A stretch of 64,000 nt of DNA from Methylocystis bryophila (GCF_027925445.1 NZ_AP027149.1:1302001-1366000), one strand, 5' to 3'; shown: positions 44,844-55,644, counted from the stretch's first letter. Program-made: numbers and translations. Notes: a model not told the origin generated them from the letters alone.

Positions 44844-44856
44844 ATCGCCTGTCCGA

Positions 44857-45420
44857 TTACTCCTCGCCGCCCGCTTCGGCGAGCGCCTGACCCACCTCGA
44901 GGCCGAGCTCATCCATCGAGGTCTCCTCGCGCTCCCGGAGCGTCGACTCACCGCGCGCTTGGCGCTCGGCCTCTTCCTCCGAACGAGCGACATTGACGGT
45001 GATCTTCACGTCGACTTCCGGATGCAGATGCACCGGCACGTGATGAAGCCCGAGCTCCTTGATCGGATGGATCAGCACGACCTGATTGCGCATGAGCGTG
45101 AAGCCGCCGGCCGTCGCGGCGTCGGCGACGTCGCGGGTCGAGACCGAGCCATAGAGATGGCCGCTCTCGCCGGCCTGGCGGATGATCGTGAAGGTCTTGC
45201 CTTCGAGCGTCTCGGCGACCTTCTCGGCCTCCCCCTTCGCTGCGAGGCTATGCGCCTCGATCTGCGCGCGCTGCGACTCGAAATGCTTCTTGTTGGACTC
45301 CGTCGCGCGCAGGGCCTTCTTGCGGGCGAGCAGGAAATTGCGGGCGTAGCCGTCGCGCACGCGCACGGTCTCGCCCATCTGGCCGAGCTTGGCCACGCGT
45401 TCGAGCAGAATGACGTCCAT
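44857..45420 (-). CDS. rplI: Ribosomal protein bL9
   Basis: The 187-residue 50S subunit protein has the N-terminal domain [19 protein letters not shown] with the [14 protein letters not shown] motif, the long connecting helix (about 45-75), and the C-terminal domain with [13 protein letters not shown]. An acidic tail of about 35 residues is longer than in E. coli L9 but usual in alphaproteobacteria. AAGGAG precedes the ATG. The upstream same-strand neighbour is a DUF2232 protein, the usual arrangement. Confidence 0.96.
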   Translation of the reverse strand: MDVILLERVAKLGQMGETVRVRDGYARNFLLARKKALRATESNKKHFESQRAQIEAHSLAAKGEAEKVAETLEGKTFTIIRQAGESGHLYGSVSTRDVADAATAGGFTLMRNQVVLIHPIKELGLHHVPVHLHPEVDVKITVNVARSEEEAERQARGESTLREREETSMDELGLEVGQALAEAGGEE

Positions 45421-45465
45421 GGTGGTTCTCCTTGAGTTTTCGTATGGGTTGCTGAGCCGCCTGAG

Positions 45466-46449
45466 TCAAACGGCGCCGTCCGGCCGCGGCGAACGCGTGC
45501 TGCGCTCACGGAAGCGCAAGACGACGTCGGCCAGGCCGAGAATGGAGAAGAGCATCATCGGCGCGCCAAAGACGCCGATGCAAAAATATATCAGCCCGAG
45601 CAGGAGCACGCTCGCCGCGGAGCCGCGCAGCCAATAATGCGTCACCGCGAGGCCCTGGAAGCCGAAGGCGAGGGCTATGGGCGCCGCGAGCGAGAGACCC
45701 ACGGCGCCGACCGGGCCGTCGACGAAGGAAAGCCCGAAGCCGATGACTAGCAGGACCGCCAACCATCGCGGCAGCGCAAGCTCGGCGGCGATGTCCGGCC
45801 ATGTGATTTGCAGCATGCCCGAAAACTGCACGATCCTGGCGGCGAGCCAAAGGTTGATCGCCTGCACGAGAAGCATGTGGCCTGCGACCATCGCCGGCAG
45901 CGCCTGACGCATGACGCGTTTTATGTCCTCGGGATTGGCCTTTTCTCCGAAGACGCCCTCCGTCTTCATCGCCTCGATCGCAAGATTCATTTGTTCTTGC
46001 AAATAGGCGAGCGGCTCTGTGACCGTGCCGGTGGAGGAGAGGGCCGCCATGCCGATAAACAGCGCGACCGCCGCTGCGACCGCAAGCGTCTGCGCCGTCA
46101 CGGCCCATCGGGCCGTGCCGCGTTCGAGCCAGTCGCGGCCCCGAAAGGGCGCGCCAGCGCAAGCATAACAAGAAAGCCAGGCCGGCAAAGCGACGAGCAG
46201 CCCGAAGGCCATGCCGAAGAGCGGATGCGGCCATATGCTCAAGCCGAGCGTTCCCACGATCGCCGCCGTCGCGCCCTGCGACACGCCCAGCGCAAGGCAA
46301 ACGATCATGATGGGCAGCGGCGCGAGATGCGACAGCAGGAAGCCCTCGAACGAGCCCTTGCCGAGCACCGCGAAAAGCAGAGCCGCCGAGAGCCCGCCGC
46401 CGATCGCCAATGCGAAATTGGCGGGGGAATAGACGCTTCGATTCGTCAC
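45466..46449 (-). CDS. DUF2232 multi-pass membrane protein
   Basis: This protein of about 327 residues has eight or so hydrophobic helices and a cytoplasmic or periplasmic loop around FGEKANPEDIKRVMRQALPAM. It matches the DUF2232 proteins encoded between rpsR and rplI in alphaproteobacteria; rpsR and rpsF are not adjacent here. The GTG at 46449 is preferred, and a TTG at 46488 would add 13 residues. Function unknown. Confidence 0.82.
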   Translation of the reverse strand: MTNRSVYSPANFALAIGGGLSAALLFAVLGKGSFEGFLLSHLAPLPIMIVCLALGVSQGATAAIVGTLGLSIWPHPLFGMAFGLLVALPAWLSCYACAGAPFRGRDWLERGTARWAVTAQTLAVAAAVALFIGMAALSSTGTVTEPLAYLQEQMNLAIEAMKTEGVFGEKANPEDIKRVMRQALPAMVAGHMLLVQAINLWLAARIVQFSGMLQITWPDIAAELALPRWLAVLLVIGFGLSFVDGPVGAVGLSLAAPIALAFGFQGLAVTHYWLRGSAASVLLLGLIYFCIGVFGAPMMLFSILGLADVVLRFRERSTRSPRPDGAV

Positions 46450-46672
46450 GGCGGGAGGGTTCCAGAAGTTGTCGCGGCTTGGCCGCAAGCCGCCAACGGA
46501 AAATGCGCCGGAACGGGGTCGCCGCCAACGCCGGGGCCTTTTAGGCCAGCCGGGGCTTCAGGGCAAGCCTTCGCGGAGCACGAACGCATCCGAGCTTGAA
46601 ATTCGGCTTTTGCCAGGAGGCGGCTCCCCGACCAGCGAACGAAAAAGCGCCAGGTTCGGCCGATCACGCGTG

Positions 46673-47002
46673 CTATTTCGGCGAAAGAGTTTCAACAAAA
46701 TCGACCGCGAATTGCGTATAGCTGGTAAGCTGAGCATCGGTGCGAATCGCCTCTGGGAGTATTGTTGCCCGCCCCTTCATAACCTTGCCCGTCAGATCCA
46801 TGGGCATGACGCCTTCGCGCGTCAGCAACTCTTCGGCTCGCGTTTCGCCAACACGAAGAATAAGGTTCTTGTTGTGGACGCCGACGCACATGTTGCCGTT
46901 CAGGGTGAAGCAAACGCCGCCAAACATGCGGCGAGCTTCGACGTGCGGGTGATTAGCGAGAATAGATCGAAGGCGTTCAACAAGCGCGGGGTCGGACGCC
47001 AT
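46673..47002 (-). CDS. TfoX N-terminal domain protein
   Basis: The 109-residue protein has a single TfoX_N domain: EARRMFGGVCFTLNGNMCVGV, then LILRVGE and VMPMDLTGKVMKGRATI. TfoX in gammaproteobacteria controls competence, but single-domain relatives elsewhere have unknown roles. GGAGGG, located within the end of the upstream gene, precedes the ATG at 47002. The gene starts 5 nt after the GFA-family stop codon, so the two form an operon. Confidence 0.86.
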   Translation of the reverse strand: MASDPALVERLRSILANHPHVEARRMFGGVCFTLNGNMCVGVHNKNLILRVGETRAEELLTREGVMPMDLTGKVMKGRATILPEAIRTDAQLTSYTQFAVDFVETLSPK

Positions 47003-47007
47003 TCCGG

Positions 47008-47430
47008 CTAGCCCTCCATCATGGGCGGCATTTTTTCGAAGCGCGGCAGATTTGTATCGGGGATATCCCAAGAAGCGCCTCGGCTCGCGTAAACGATCAT
47101 TTGAGGCTTGAACAGCTCGAGGTCATCCAGGCTCGACGCCCTGAGGAACATCAATTCGGGCATTGCGTCGTTCAACGAATACATCGGCGAGCCGCAGCGA
47201 GGGCAGAATGCCCGCGAGACCACATGACCACTGTCAGCCGCCTTGTCGTAGATGACTACATCCCCTGATACGGTCACCGAGGATCGGGGAACGGCGAGAT
47301 GCGAACTATGGCCCGTCCCGCTGCTTTTGCGGCAATCGGCGCACTGGCAATGACCGGACATGAGGGGATCGGCGTTACATTCATAATGGACAGCCCCGCA
47401 AAGGCAGCGGCCTTGAAAAGCTTCTGACAT
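47008..47430 (-). CDS. GFA/CENP-V family zinc protein
   Basis: The 140-residue protein has the GFA fold with zinc-binding cysteines: CLCGAVHYEC, CQCADCRKSSGTGHSSHLAV, and FCPRCGSP. The family name refers to glutathione-dependent formaldehyde-activating enzyme, but most members, including this one, cannot be assigned that activity from sequence. AGGAG lies 8 nt before the ATG. First gene of a two-gene operon with the TfoX-like gene. A sigma70-like promoter with an overlapping palindrome lies directly upstream. Confidence 0.88.
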   Translation of the reverse strand: MSEAFQGRCLCGAVHYECNADPLMSGHCQCADCRKSSGTGHSSHLAVPRSSVTVSGDVVIYDKAADSGHVVSRAFCPRCGSPMYSLNDAMPELMFLRASSLDDLELFKPQMIVYASRGASWDIPDTNLPRFEKMPPMMEG

Positions 47431-47466
47431 TGGTTTTTCTCCTGAACTGTGCGTTCATGTCCCTCA

Positions 47467-47496
47467 ATATTAGATGAGCGACTTGCGATTCGCAAG
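47467..47496 (-). promoter_or_regulatory. Promoter of the GFA-tfoX-like operon with overlapping palindromic operator
   Basis: On the minus strand, TTGCGA (plus 47490-47495) is followed after exactly 17 nt by TAATAT (plus 47467-47472), a good sigma70-type spacing. The -35 box is inside a perfect palindrome cttgcga-t-tcgcaag (47482-47496). The site lies between the operon and the divergent HxlR gene, so it is a candidate HxlR operator. Confidence 0.68.
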
Positions 47497-47520
47497 CCAC
47501 TGTCAGTCGACGAAGGGCCC

Positions 47521-47910
47521 TTGAAAAAACTCAGATCGGGATGCCCGATAGCCACATCTTTGGATATTTTTGGCGACCGATGGACGCTTATCATCATGCG
47601 CGATCTCGCAATGGGGAAAACGCGGTTTGGAGATTTTTCTCAATCCCCTGAACGCATCCCGACGAACGTGCTGACAGATCGACTCATTCGATTGGAGGAA
47701 TTCGGCCTTATCGAGAAGAGCGCTTATCAAGAACATCCCATCAGGTATGACTACGGGCTGACGCAAAAAGGAGCCGAATTGCTGCCAGTGCTTCAAGCCG
47801 TTTGCAAATGGGCGAATAAACATCTGCCGGACACATGGAAAACGCCGGAAAAGTTTCTCTTGCTGAAACCCTCAGACCTCACCGCCTTAAAGGCCAAAGC
47901 CGGCAAATAG
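47521..47910 (+). CDS. HxlR-family winged-helix transcriptional regulator
   Basis: The 129-residue regulator has the family signature SGCPIATSLDIFGDRWTLIIMRDL, the recognition region GDFSQSPERIPTNVLTDRL, and the wing YDYGLTQKGAELLPVL. Cys in SGCP is often the redox or aldehyde-sensing residue in this family. Start: TTG at 47521 (LKKLRSGCP) leaves a 90-bp divergent promoter; a GTG at 47449 would overlap that promoter. It probably controls the divergent GFA/TfoX operon. Confidence 0.82.
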   Translation: MKKLRSGCPIATSLDIFGDRWTLIIMRDLAMGKTRFGDFSQSPERIPTNVLTDRLIRLEEFGLIEKSAYQEHPIRYDYGLTQKGAELLPVLQAVCKWANKHLPDTWKTPEKFLLLKPSDLTALKAKAGK

Positions 47911-47964
47911 GCAATCGCCGCGGACCCTGCGCATCGCTCAAGCGACCACCTTAGCCTCGCGCCT

Positions 47965-48939
47965 TCACTTGCCTGCGCATCTCTTGGGGCGAAAGCGTTT
48001 GTGTAATATGCTGGATAGACTCTTCCACTGGCGCTTGGCGCCAAAGGGATTAGACGAATCGTCAAGATGAAAGTAGAATGGCGCATGCGAGCAATCGTAT
48101 TCTCCATCGAAATTGCAGACCTGTTTGTAATCCGTGAGCCTTACATCGTCGAATACGGGAACGTAACCACTCATATCGCTATAATACGTAGAATGACTGA
48201 CCTCATTTGGTCCCAGCGAGGCAGAAGTCTCTATTGAATATGTTTTTTCTTTATAGGAAATGGTGATCACAGTGGATCCGGAAACAATATATTTTTTCTT
48301 AGCGCTCTGCTTTGATTTTGCCATTTCGTTAGCCGAGCGGTAGGTCAGGCATTGATGATTGTTTGGATCGCCAAACTCACCCTCGCCCAAAATTTTGTAG
48401 CATTGCCGAATATCAGTTACTTTTACATCCGCGTCGTTTTCGTCCACCAAGAAAACAGTTGCATAGTCGCAAGGCGAGTTGGGCGCATCTGACGGATGCG
48501 TTGCGCCGTCAGCCTGAGAAATCGCGGGCGGTTGTACATCATCCTTGCCGCTTGCCTGGCACTCTTTATGGCCGGCCGCAAGTTCAGGGTTCGCGCAATC
48601 GATCGAACCTTCGGAGGGCCCCGGTCTTTCGCGGTTGAAATATGCGCCGGCGGCGGTTCCTAGAACAAGAGTAGTTACGAGGAGCGTTGTCGTGACGAGG
48701 CGGTTCGGACTGCGGAAGCTTCCTGTGAGAAGGCGCTTTAGCACAAGGCCGACCAATTGAAACCCGATGAAGCCAGATAAGCCCATTCCTGCAGGCAGGA
48801 CCCACTCCGGTTCGCTGCAATGAAAGACGCCGCATGTTACAAAGACATATTGGAACAAAAATAGGCTAAATATTGAGAGCGCGAAGAAGATCCAAAAGAG
48901 GCCGACCCCAAGGTTTGTCGTGAAGGACCCGCGCTTCAT
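47965..48939 (-). CDS. Membrane protein of unknown function, low G+C in part
   Basis: The 324-residue protein has three hydrophobic helices (about 10-35, 45-68 and 83-101), then a Pro/Asp-rich linker and a periplasmic domain with several Cys (SPCDYATVF, IRQCYKIL, NHQCLTYRS, VCNFDGEYDC). AGGAG lies 6 nt before the ATG at 48939. The middle of the gene (about 48180-48330) is much richer in A+T than its neighbours, with codons such as aaa, aca and ata, which suggests recent acquisition. No family recognised. Confidence 0.72.
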   Translation of the reverse strand: MKRGSFTTNLGVGLFWIFFALSIFSLFLFQYVFVTCGVFHCSEPEWVLPAGMGLSGFIGFQLVGLVLKRLLTGSFRSPNRLVTTTLLVTTLVLGTAAGAYFNRERPGPSEGSIDCANPELAAGHKECQASGKDDVQPPAISQADGATHPSDAPNSPCDYATVFLVDENDADVKVTDIRQCYKILGEGEFGDPNNHQCLTYRSANEMAKSKQSAKKKYIVSGSTVITISYKEKTYSIETSASLGPNEVSHSTYYSDMSGYVPVFDDVRLTDYKQVCNFDGEYDCSHAPFYFHLDDSSNPFGAKRQWKSLSSILHKRFRPKRCAGK

Positions 48940-49014
48940 TCTGGCTCCTGTGAGAGGTTGCGCCACCCTTTAGTAGAAGCCGATGGCGCGGGTTCTTTCC
49001 TTGGCTTGGTCGAT

Positions 49015-50745
49015 TTATCCTGGATCAAACCCAAAGATAGCGGGTCTACTGCCTTCGGCCTTTGCGCCGGCCGGCTGTGCAACGCGCTCAAACGACCAGC
49101 GCAGCCGCGCGCCTTGCGCGGCCTCCCCGCGGACGACGATTTGCGTCGTCGGGCGCGGTCCTTCCGGCGCGGCGCCATAGCGGCCCTCCTCGAGCCGCGC
49201 GGGGCCGTCGGCAAAAAATCGCACCTGCGCGCCGGAGGGCAGCGTCACCTCCGCGCTGCGCCCATCCTCGCTTAGAACCGCTTGCGCCTGCGGATGCAGG
49301 TGGAACCGGAGCGCGAAAGAATGCGCTTGCCTGCCGGCTTTAGCGCCGCGAACGGCCGAAAGCCGATCTTGACCGAGCAGCCGCGAGCCGTCGCGGCTCA
49401 AGATGAGCAGGCGATCGTGACGCAATCCGTAACGCCGCGCATAGCCGTCGAGATCGACAGAGAGCGCGTCGCCGAAGCGGGTCGAGCGCCGGCGCGCGCG
49501 TTTCGTCCGCCCATGCTCCAGGATGAGGCCGGAGTCGGCCTTCTCGGAGAGCGGCGCGATCCGGCTCGAGGATTGCTCGTCGAGACAAAGCGTCGAATGC
49601 GCCTGGGTTTCGCGCGCCGCTTCCCGCGCCGATTCGAGCGAGGGGAGCGGCGACCCGCTGTTGACCACAACCAGCTCGGGGCCGAATGAAAGCTCGAAAG
49701 AGAGCGCGCCGGCATGGGCCTCGCGCGAATATTCCTTTGGCGGCGGAGCGCCCGTGTCCATGATGACGGTCGTCCCGCCCCGCGCCATGCGCGAATAGCC
49801 GGAGGGGCGCGCATCCTCCAGATGCGGCTCTCCGGACGGCTCATGCGCGAAGACCGTGGCGAGCGCGCCGGGATTGCCCGCGCCCATTCCATTGAAGCGC
49901 GCCAGAGCGCCGTCGCCGTGCTGCAGCAGCCGCAGGAGGGAGATCATCTTGTCGATCGTCGCGGTCAGGGCCGCGGGGGGTTTGACCCCTTGCGCCACCA
50001 TGAGCTGGCGGAGCGCCAGGAGATCGAGCGAGAGATCGAGCGTCGTTCTGGGATTGCGGCTGACATGGCCCCCGTCGGAAAGCATCTGCTCGCTCAACGC
50101 GGCCAGGAAGGCCTGGCGGGCCTGCGTTTTCAGTTGAGGGCTCGAATCCGTGCAGAGGGTGAACTCGAAAAGGGCGAGAGCGCAGAGCAGGCGATCGACG
50201 CCTTTCGCGCGTCTCGATGTCAGCATGGCGGCCAGGCTCTTTGCCTGAACGGCGAGGCCTTGAAGCAGCAGACGGGAAAACTGGGGCTCGGCGTCCTCTA
50301 GCAGGAAAGGCGCGTGAGCCATCAGATTGAGGACCCGCCGGGCGATCGTTCCAGGCTCCTGAGCCGCGTCGTCCGCTGCGGGTGAACGCATCTCGAGGAA
50401 ATCCTGGACAAGCGCCCGGGCGGTCTTGCGCGCCCCCGGCGTGTCAGCGGCGCGCAAATGGCGCAGCCAGGAGAAACCGGCGAGCGTGCGCCGCCACGCT
50501 CGGCTGGGCGGCGTCAGCGCGAAGGGAGACTGGCTGCTCGTCTGCGCCAGCTTGCCGGCGAAGGAATAGACGCCGGACTCGAACTCCTTCGCGACCGTCG
50601 GGTCGGCCGTGCGCATGTCGGGAGCTGCGCCGCGCAGTCTCGTCGGAGTCTCGATACGGGCCTTCACCGATGCGCGGGCGCCGATCTCGCCGCCGCTCGC
50701 AAAACGCATCGCTCCCGCAAAGAACGTCTTTAACGCATGCAGCAT
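49015..50745 (-). CDS. Heparinase II/III-family protein
   Basis: The 576-residue protein has an N-terminal alpha-helical toroid (about 60-300, RAWRRTLAGFSWLRHLRAAD) and a C-terminal beta-sandwich of the Hepar_II_III type (about 320-560, HAGALSFELSFG, then LRFHLHPQAQAVLS). Family members are polysaccharide lyases; the alphaproteobacterial form is common near purH and rsmB but its substrate is unknown. The ATG at 50745 is chosen, and the much longer open frame upstream runs antisense to ccrM codons and is rejected. No signal peptide is obvious. Confidence 0.82.
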   Translation of the reverse strand: MLHALKTFFAGAMRFASGGEIGARASVKARIETPTRLRGAAPDMRTADPTVAKEFESGVYSFAGKLAQTSSQSPFALTPPSRAWRRTLAGFSWLRHLRAADTPGARKTARALVQDFLEMRSPAADDAAQEPGTIARRVLNLMAHAPFLLEDAEPQFSRLLLQGLAVQAKSLAAMLTSRRAKGVDRLLCALALFEFTLCTDSSPQLKTQARQAFLAALSEQMLSDGGHVSRNPRTTLDLSLDLLALRQLMVAQGVKPPAALTATIDKMISLLRLLQHGDGALARFNGMGAGNPGALATVFAHEPSGEPHLEDARPSGYSRMARGGTTVIMDTGAPPPKEYSREAHAGALSFELSFGPELVVVNSGSPLPSLESAREAARETQAHSTLCLDEQSSSRIAPLSEKADSGLILEHGRTKRARRRSTRFGDALSVDLDGYARRYGLRHDRLLILSRDGSRLLGQDRLSAVRGAKAGRQAHSFALRFHLHPQAQAVLSEDGRSAEVTLPSGAQVRFFADGPARLEEGRYGAAPEGPRPTTQIVVRGEAAQGARLRWSFERVAQPAGAKAEGSRPAIFGFDPG

Positions 50746-50876
50746 GCTCGCCCCAAACCATCCCAAGCATTTGGATCTGGCGCGATGTCTTATCGCTTGA
50801 AGGGACGACCGGTAACCTAATCGCGGGCCGAATGCACCGGTTTTGTGACAGTGAGCGGCCGGCGGCGCCCGGAGGT

Positions 50877-52190
<1,314 letters not shown>

Positions 52191-52193
52191 TTA

Positions 52194-52826
52194 TTACGTA
52201 TTTCTCTCGCGCGCCTTGAAGGGCGAGAAGCTCAATCGGTGAAAGGACGTGGGGCCAAGACGCGCAATCGCGTCCAAATGCTTGGCGGAGCCGTAGCCCA
52301 TGTTCGTCGCGAAGCCATATTCCTCGTGGATGCGCGCCAGGTCGCGCATCATCGCGTCGCGTGCGACTTTGGCGACGATCGAAGCCGCCGCGATCGACTG
52401 AGACAGCGCGTCGCCCTTCACGACCGCGCGCGCAGGACAGGACAGAGGAGGCGCGTCGCGCCCGTCAATGAGCGCGAAGGCCGGGGCGAGCCCTAAGGCC
52501 CCAACGGCCTGCGCCATCGCTTTGAGCGCGGCCTTCCTGATGTCGGTCTCGTCGATCTCCTTCGCCGTCACGAAGGCGACGCCAACCGCCAGCGCGCTTT
52601 CGACGATCGCCGCAAAGGCGGTTTCGCGCGCTGCCGCGGCGAGGGCTTTCGAATCGGCTATTCCCTTAGGAACATTCGCGGGGTCGAGGATGACCGCGGC
52701 GGCGCAGACGGGGCCGGCGAGCGGCCCGCAGCCGACTTCGTCGACGCCAACGATAGGCGCGACGCCCTGGGCGATGAGCTCGGCTTCGAGCATGAAGTCA
52801 GGAAGGCTTGGACTGATCCCGCGCAT
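52194..52826 (-). CDS. rnhB: Ribonuclease HII
   Basis: RNase HII removes ribonucleotides and RNA primers from DNA. The 210-residue enzyme has the active-site motif GVDEVGCGPLAGPV (Asp/Glu), LIDGRDAP, and SIAAASIVAKVARD with the later metal-binding Asp. ATG at 52826; an in-frame ATG at 52793 is a weaker alternative. It lies upstream of ccrM on the same strand. Confidence 0.94.
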   Translation of the reverse strand: MRGISPSLPDFMLEAELIAQGVAPIVGVDEVGCGPLAGPVCAAAVILDPANVPKGIADSKALAAAARETAFAAIVESALAVGVAFVTAKEIDETDIRKAALKAMAQAVGALGLAPAFALIDGRDAPPLSCPARAVVKGDALSQSIAAASIVAKVARDAMMRDLARIHEEYGFATNMGYGSAKHLDAIARLGPTSFHRLSFSPFKARERNT

Positions 52827-52930
52827 CGCGTTCCGAGAGGTTTTGTCGCGGAACGCGCCGCGCGTCGGCGCCGGTGCTAGAACGAAACCCGCAAATGTTG
52901 ATGGGTTTTGCGATCAGCTAGGACGCTGCA

Positions 52931-54067
52931 TCAGAATAGCGCAAGCTGCTCGGCGGCGCGACGGGGCGGGCTGAAAAGATCGCAACGCAGGCGCGCACCC
53001 TGGCCGAAGCCGAGTTTTTCGGCGGCGCGCTCGAAGCGCCGGCCGATCATCCAGGCATAAGGGCCTTCGCCGGTCATGCGCGTCTCGAAGGAGGGGTCGT
53101 AGAGCTTCCCCTCGCGCGTCTGGCGAATGAGCGAGAGCACATGGCGCGCGCGATCGGGAAAATGCTCGCAAAGCCATTCGCTGAAGATCTCGCGTAGCTC
53201 GAGCGGCAGCCGCAGCAGCACATAGCCCGCCTCGCTCGCGCCGCAGGCGCGCGCTCGCGTCAGGATCGTCTCGATCTCGGCGTCGTTGATCGCCGGGATG
53301 ATCGGCGCGACGAGAACCGAGACCGGCACGCCGGCTGCGGCGAGCTTTTCGATCGCCTCGAGGCGCAGCCGCGGCTGTGGAGCGCGCGGCTCCATGCGAC
53401 GCGCGAGATCGCCGTCCAGCGTCGTGACGGAGATCGCGACCTTGGCGAGGCCCTTTTTGGCCATGGGGGCGAGGATGTCGAGGTCGCGCGTGACTAGCGC
53501 CGATTTCGTGACGATCCCGACCGGGTGGTTCGCGCGCGCGAGCACTTCAAGCAGCCCGCGCGTGACGCGATGGCGCTTCTCGAGCGGTTGGTAGGGGTCG
53601 GTGTTCGAGCCGAGCGCCAGGGTCTTCGCGACATAGCCGGGTGCGGAGATCTCGCGCTCCAAGGCCTGCGCGGCGCCGTCCTTGACGAAGATCTCGGTCT
53701 CGAAATCGAGGCCCGGCGAGTAGCCGACGAAGGCGTGCGACGGGCGCGCATAGCAATAAGCGCAACCGTGCTCGCAGCCGCGATAGGGATTGACCGAACG
53801 ATCGAAGGCGATGTCGGGCGAATCGTTTTTTGTGACGACGCTTCTCGCCTTTTCGAGATGGACGCGGGTCTCCAACGCCGACAGATCTTCGAGAGATCCC
53901 CATCCGTCGTCAGCCTCTTCTCGCGCGTGAGGCTCAAAGCGCCCGCTCTTGCGGGAAAGCGCTCCGCGGCCGCGTCGCCTCGCGGGGTCGATCAGTGATT
54001 CCGGCGCGCCGAGCCCCAGTGCTCGATAGGGTTGCAGAACGCTGCCGGCGCTCTCCAGGCTTCTCAT
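52931..54067 (-). CDS. PA0069-family radical SAM protein (SplB-like)
   Basis: The 378-residue protein has the radical SAM cluster CEHGCAYCYAR after NPYRG, then a TIM-barrel region with LGSNTDPYQPLE and VAPIIPAINDAE. It belongs to the PA0069 group related to spore photoproduct lyase (COG1533), but its reaction is unknown. An N-terminal Arg-rich region of about 65 residues precedes the core. Same strand as rnhB and ccrM but separated by about 100 bp. Confidence 0.88.
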   Translation of the reverse strand: MRSLESAGSVLQPYRALGLGAPESLIDPARRRGRGALSRKSGRFEPHAREEADDGWGSLEDLSALETRVHLEKARSVVTKNDSPDIAFDRSVNPYRGCEHGCAYCYARPSHAFVGYSPGLDFETEIFVKDGAAQALEREISAPGYVAKTLALGSNTDPYQPLEKRHRVTRGLLEVLARANHPVGIVTKSALVTRDLDILAPMAKKGLAKVAISVTTLDGDLARRMEPRAPQPRLRLEAIEKLAAAGVPVSVLVAPIIPAINDAEIETILTRARACGASEAGYVLLRLPLELREIFSEWLCEHFPDRARHVLSLIRQTREGKLYDPSFETRMTGEGPYAWMIGRRFERAAEKLGFGQGARLRCDLFSPPRRAAEQLALF

Positions 54068-54389
54068 CGCGACCTGTCCTTCCTTTGGGATAGCCTGCTA
54101 CTCCGCGGCCCCCGGGCGCTTTCGTGGGGACGAGACGCGCGCCCGGAAGCCGCGAAGGCAAAGGCTCGACTGGAACGAAACCCGACGCCAACGCGAAAGC
54201 CCGACGCAACGAGAGACGCGGAGGAGGCGAAACACGGAGCCGAACGCCCTCCGAAACGCGAAACAGAACAAACAGCGAATAAGGAACATATAGAGAACAA
54301 ACGGCGCGGCGTCAAGCCGCGCGCTGGAGCTTTCCGCGACGCTTCGATAGAAGGCGCGATCTCCGCCAACGCCACGTGATGAGAAGGTC

Positions 54390-54905
54390 ATGACCGAAAA
54401 GCCCTGTCCCTGCCGCGTCAAAGATAAAGAGCCGCTCCCTTATGCGACGTGCTGCGCGCCGATCCTCGAGGAGGGCAAGCCCGCGCCGACGGCCGAAGCC
54501 CTCATGCGTGCGCGCTACAGCGCCTTTGCGCTGGGCAAGATCGACTTTCTTTATGATTCGCTCGCGCCTGAGTCGCGCCACGACTTCGATCGCAAGGCGG
54601 TGCAGCATTGGGCCACGCAGTCGCAATGGCTCGGCCTGGACATTCTTTCGACCGAAGATGGAAAGGCCGGCGACAAAGAGGGTTATGTCGAGTTCGTCGC
54701 GCATTTCTCGCTCGACGGGAATGAGCAGGCGCACCGCGAACGCTCGAAATTTCGCGCGGACGAGACGACCGGCGGCTGGTGCTTCCTGGAGGAGGCGAAC
54801 CGCAAGCCCGAGCCTGTCGTGAAAGGCAAGCAGCCAGGCCGCAACGATCCCTGTCCCTGCGGTTCGGGCAAGAAATTCAAGAAGTGCTGCGCCATGGCGG
54901 CGTGA
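54390..54905 (+). CDS. YchJ-family protein with SEC-C zinc motif
   Basis: The 171-residue protein has two SEC-C-like motifs: [17 protein letters not shown] at the N-terminus and [17 protein letters not shown] at the C-terminus. Between them lies the YchJ core with [19 protein letters not shown] and a [11 protein letters not shown] strand. The C-terminal motif binds zinc as in SecA. Function unknown. The SRAP gene follows 46 nt downstream on the same strand. Confidence 0.88.
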   Translation: MTEKPCPCRVKDKEPLPYATCCAPILEEGKPAPTAEALMRARYSAFALGKIDFLYDSLAPESRHDFDRKAVQHWATQSQWLGLDILSTEDGKAGDKEGYVEFVAHFSLDGNEQAHRERSKFRADETTGGWCFLEEANRKPEPVVKGKQPGRNDPCPCGSGKKFKKCCAMAA

Positions 54906-54951
54906 TGTGGCCGGCGCCTCTTTCCGCAAAAGCCATGTATGCTGAGTCCGC

Positions 54952-55644
54952 ATGTGCGGACGTTTCACCCAGCACCTCTCCTGGGCGGAGATTCGCCGGC
55001 TCGCCGACCTCGTCGGCCAGCCGCGCAATCTCGCGCCGCGCTACAATGTCGCGCCGACGGACGCGATCGAGGTCCTCCGCGCCGGCCCTTCGGGGCTGGA
55101 GCTGACGCCGATGCGCTGGGGGCTCATTCCTTATTGGTGGAAGAAGCCGCTCCAGGAGCTGCCGTCATGCTTCAACGCGCGCGCCGAGACGCTCAGCGAG
55201 AAGCCGATGTTTCGGGACGCTTTCAAATCGCGGCGTTGCATCGTGCCCGCCTCGGGCTTCTATGAATGGACGAGCGAAAAGGGGCGCAAGATCCCGCATT
55301 ATTTCTCGAGCGCCGATGGGCTGCCCCTCGCGCTCGCGGGCCTTTGGGAGCAGTGGCGCGATCCGAACGGCCAACAGTTGCTCTCCGCGACCATCGTCGT
55401 CGGTGCCGCCAACCCATGGATGAGCCGCTTTCACGATCGCATGCCGATCCTCTTGTCCTGGAGCGACGCAGAGCATTGGGTGAGCGGCGACGATCCCGCG
55501 ACGCTGCTTCGCCCCGCGCCCGATGAGGCCCTTCAGGAGTGGACCGTCTCGACGCGCGTCAATCGCTCGGGCGTCGGCGACGACGATCCGACCCTGATCG
55601 ACCGAGCTGAAGGCGAAGGCCTCCTTCCCAGACTCGGGGCTTGA
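54952..55644 (+). CDS. SRAP-family abasic-site crosslinking protein (YedK/HMCES)
   Basis: SRAP proteins shield abasic sites in single-stranded DNA by a covalent thiazolidine link to Cys2. The 230-residue protein begins MCGRFTQ, so Cys2 is exposed after Met removal, and it has RYNVAPT, the catalytic-Glu region ASGFYEW and the FHDRMP His motif. All key residues are intact. Probably co-transcribed with the upstream YchJ gene. Confidence 0.92.
   Translation: MCGRFTQHLSWAEIRRLADLVGQPRNLAPRYNVAPTDAIEVLRAGPSGLELTPMRWGLIPYWWKKPLQELPSCFNARAETLSEKPMFRDAFKSRRCIVPASGFYEWTSEKGRKIPHYFSSADGLPLALAGLWEQWRDPNGQQLLSATIVVGAANPWMSRFHDRMPILLSWSDAEHWVSGDDPATLLRPAPDEALQEWTVSTRVNRSGVGDDDPTLIDRAEGEGLLPRLGA

Noticed and set aside
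47930..47970. Short similarity to the 3' end of the heparinase gene (cgctcaa-cgacca region near 49086)
   Set aside because: Only about thirty bases with many mismatches; too little to call a duplicated remnant.
50768..50812. Further family B repeat copy upstream of the heparinase gene
   Set aside because: Shares gatctggcgcgat and tatcgctt with the family but lacks the palindromic half, so it is too degenerate to list.
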